Positions 39,770 through 40,937 of a stretch of 40,937 bases of DNA are shown here, piece by piece; position 1 is the stretch's first letter; each line of letters opens with the position of its first letter. Location of the stretch: positions 1 to 40,937 of the IMG/VR virus record IMGVR_UViG_3300028372_000231; one strand, given 5' to 3'. The translations under genes were made by a program, and so were the position numbers. The notes under the pieces were generated by a model, which saw only the letters and a program-made list of their open reading frames with translations, searched no databases and was not told where the DNA came from. Source of the stretch: a virus.

Positions 39770-40547
39770 GAACTTCGACCTGTTTGAGAACTTCGACAAT
39801 GGCAACCAGTATTTCATCGGGTTAGACTTCTCGTTGACCAGTACTGGTATCTGTGTGGTCGACAACAATCAGAGACTACTGCACCACGAGGCCATTAGCA
39901 CCACGGCCAGGACTGGTACGACTCGCGAGCGGCTGAAGCTGATCGCCGACCGTATCGAGACTGTGTTCCGTAACTTCCCTCCTCGCATTATTGCCTGGGA
40001 GGATGTGACGGTTTCAAACAACATCCAGTCGATGCTCGATCTGGCCAGGGTCAGCGGTATGATTTTCCGTATCATGACCGTGGCAGCAAAGAGAGACGGC
40101 TATGAGATTCCTTACTGTGTTCTGGCGAACGTCAAGACCTTGAAGAAGGTGGCAGCGGGCGAAGGCGGCGCGGATAAGGACGATGTACTGGATGCTGTCA
40201 GGGAACGCTGGGGTCACGACTTCAGCACAGATGATGAGGCTGATGCGTTCGGTGCTGCGGTAGTGGGTAGCAAGTTGCCCCTTCTGGCAGAACTGTTTCC
40301 GCATTGGCGAAAGTGGTACCAAGATATTGATGACTATCGCTTCCTCCTCGACCTGTTGAAGATGAGGTATGAGGACATTGTTGAGCAGGCTGAGAAGGAG
40401 GGCATTCGTGAGCACGAGTTGGAAGCGATGCTGAACCTCTTCACCGGTAGCTCAAGTCAGATGGGAGGGAGTGGCCTGAACCATCTTCGAGAGAACGATA
40501 GGGACTTTTACTATGAAGCGCGCAAAAGAATCAAAAGAGTTGGATGA
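39720..40547 (+). CDS. RuvC-like Holliday junction resolvase
   Basis: 275 residues, longer than bacterial RuvC (173). RNase H-fold acidic residues: GLDFSLTSTGICVV (Asp36), IIAWEDV (Glu94), KDDVLDAV (Asp154/155) and DEADAFGAA (Asp175). These match the four-acid RuvC/phage resolvase pattern. It would cut branched DNA from recombination before packaging. A C-terminal helical extension of ~90 residues is outside the core. GAGGAG precedes ATG, and the gene overlaps the zinc-ribbon gene by 50 nt. Confidence 0.84.
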   Translation: MAKTHWKAAQQRAMVLENFDLFENFDNGNQYFIGLDFSLTSTGICVVDNNQRLLHHEAISTTARTGTTRERLKLIADRIETVFRNFPPRIIAWEDVTVSNNIQSMLDLARVSGMIFRIMTVAAKRDGYEIPYCVLANVKTLKKVAAGEGGADKDDVLDAVRERWGHDFSTDDEADAFGAAVVGSKLPLLAELFPHWRKWYQDIDDYRFLLDLLKMRYEDIVEQAEKEGIREHELEAMLNLFTGSSSQMGGSGLNHLRENDRDFYYEARKRIKRVG

Positions 40548-40920
40548 GATGATTCAGCTATCGCTGGATTCCACCAACCTTGAAGAGATACCGTTTTGCA
40601 GGTGTCCAATCTATCAATTCCCTGAGTTCATGAGCACGGTTTTCTGCACCACCAAGTGCTACCAAGCCTGTACTGGGTTTCGCAACTTCCACTTCATTGT
40701 GGACGCGTGCAACAACATGGCTTGCGATGAGGACACACCCTGTGTGGAGTGTCTGGAGAAGATTGACGAATTCAAGCTGCTGATGAGACTGCTGAAAGCC
40801 ATCTTCACGGCGCGGATGTGCAAACCGGCAGTGGCAAAGAGAGTGAGGCTGTTCTGTAAGAAGAGTAACGGCTACGCCAAGAAGCTTCAGGACTGGAGAG
40901 AAAGAGATGTTGACGATTGA
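40513..40920 (+). CDS. Cys-rich hypothetical protein
   Basis: 135 residues with about ten Cys, including PFCRCP, CTTKC and CDEDTPCVEC, enough for one or two zinc sites. The C-terminal third is basic and helical (ARMCKPAVAKRVRLFCKKSNGYAKKL). It overlaps the resolvase gene by 35 nt. No clear Shine-Dalgarno precedes the ATG, so the exact start is uncertain. No family is recognised. Confidence 0.65.
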   Translation: MKRAKESKELDEMIQLSLDSTNLEEIPFCRCPIYQFPEFMSTVFCTTKCYQACTGFRNFHFIVDACNNMACDEDTPCVECLEKIDEFKLLMRLLKAIFTARMCKPAVAKRVRLFCKKSNGYAKKLQDWRERDVDD

Positions 40921-40937
40921 TGAGAAAGTGCTTTTCG
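40907..40937 (+). CDS. Start of a further gene, truncated by window end
   Basis: ATG 40907 follows GGAGAGAAAGAG and overlaps the previous stop. Only MLTIDEKVLF is visible, so no product can be proposed. Confidence 0.4.
   Translation, partial: MLTIDEKVLF

Overview
The window is part of a large tailed double-stranded DNA phage genome. It is a tightly packed, single-strand gene array with many ATGA/GTGA/TTGA start-stop overlaps and roughly balanced base composition. It holds the end of a tail module, a complete replication-recombination module and a stable-RNA cluster. No terminase, capsid, integrase or repressor gene is visible. The tape measure gene and a lambda gpJ-type tail-tip protein suggest a long-tailed virion, probably a siphovirus. 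The host cannot be named from the sequence. All supported genes lie on the + strand.

Layout. 1-16294: the 3' end of the tape measure gene, then three giant tail proteins of about 1450-1580 residues. They carry jelly-roll, beta-propeller, PKD and Ig-like modules and must form the tail tip and receptor-binding apparatus. A strong terminator at 16320-16346 closes this block. 16414-23129: UvsW-like helicase, DnaC-like loader, DnaB-like helicase, DnaG-like primase, small membrane and lipoprotein genes, and an HD nucleotide phosphohydrolase. 23130-25700: a stable-RNA cluster with a one-piece tmRNA (26-residue tag), clear tRNA-Trp(CCA) and tRNA-Ile(GAT), about eight further tRNA-like genes with abnormal D or anticodon regions, and several non-tRNA structured segments. 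Two small membrane-protein genes sit inside it, and a terminator ends it. 25728-40937: guanylate kinase, a DnaE-type Pol III alpha subunit, a possible UvsY-like mediator, gp32-like SSB, RecA/UvsX, SbcD/gp47 and SbcC/gp46 nuclease subunits, and a RuvC-like resolvase. A KH-like protein, a CHAP-like cysteine hydrolase and a run of tiny membrane proteins lie between the two nuclease genes.

The replication genes combine a bacterial-type replisome (DnaE, DnaB, DnaC, DnaG) with T4-type recombination proteins (UvsX, UvsW, gp46/47, SSB, resolvase). This suggests recombination-dependent replication driven by a C-family polymerase.

Two sequence families may be regulatory. The first is the palindrome TGAACYTRRGTTCA, present 15 times with invariant arms plus one variant copy. 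Six copies, counting the variant, fill the gaps between a stop codon and the next start codon; one more lies inside the tmRNA gene. The second is a ~40-bp block (GGAACAA..., then GGCATTGTATAAG...) directly before the ribosome binding sites of four genes. These, with the odd tRNA-like cluster, are the least explained parts of the window.
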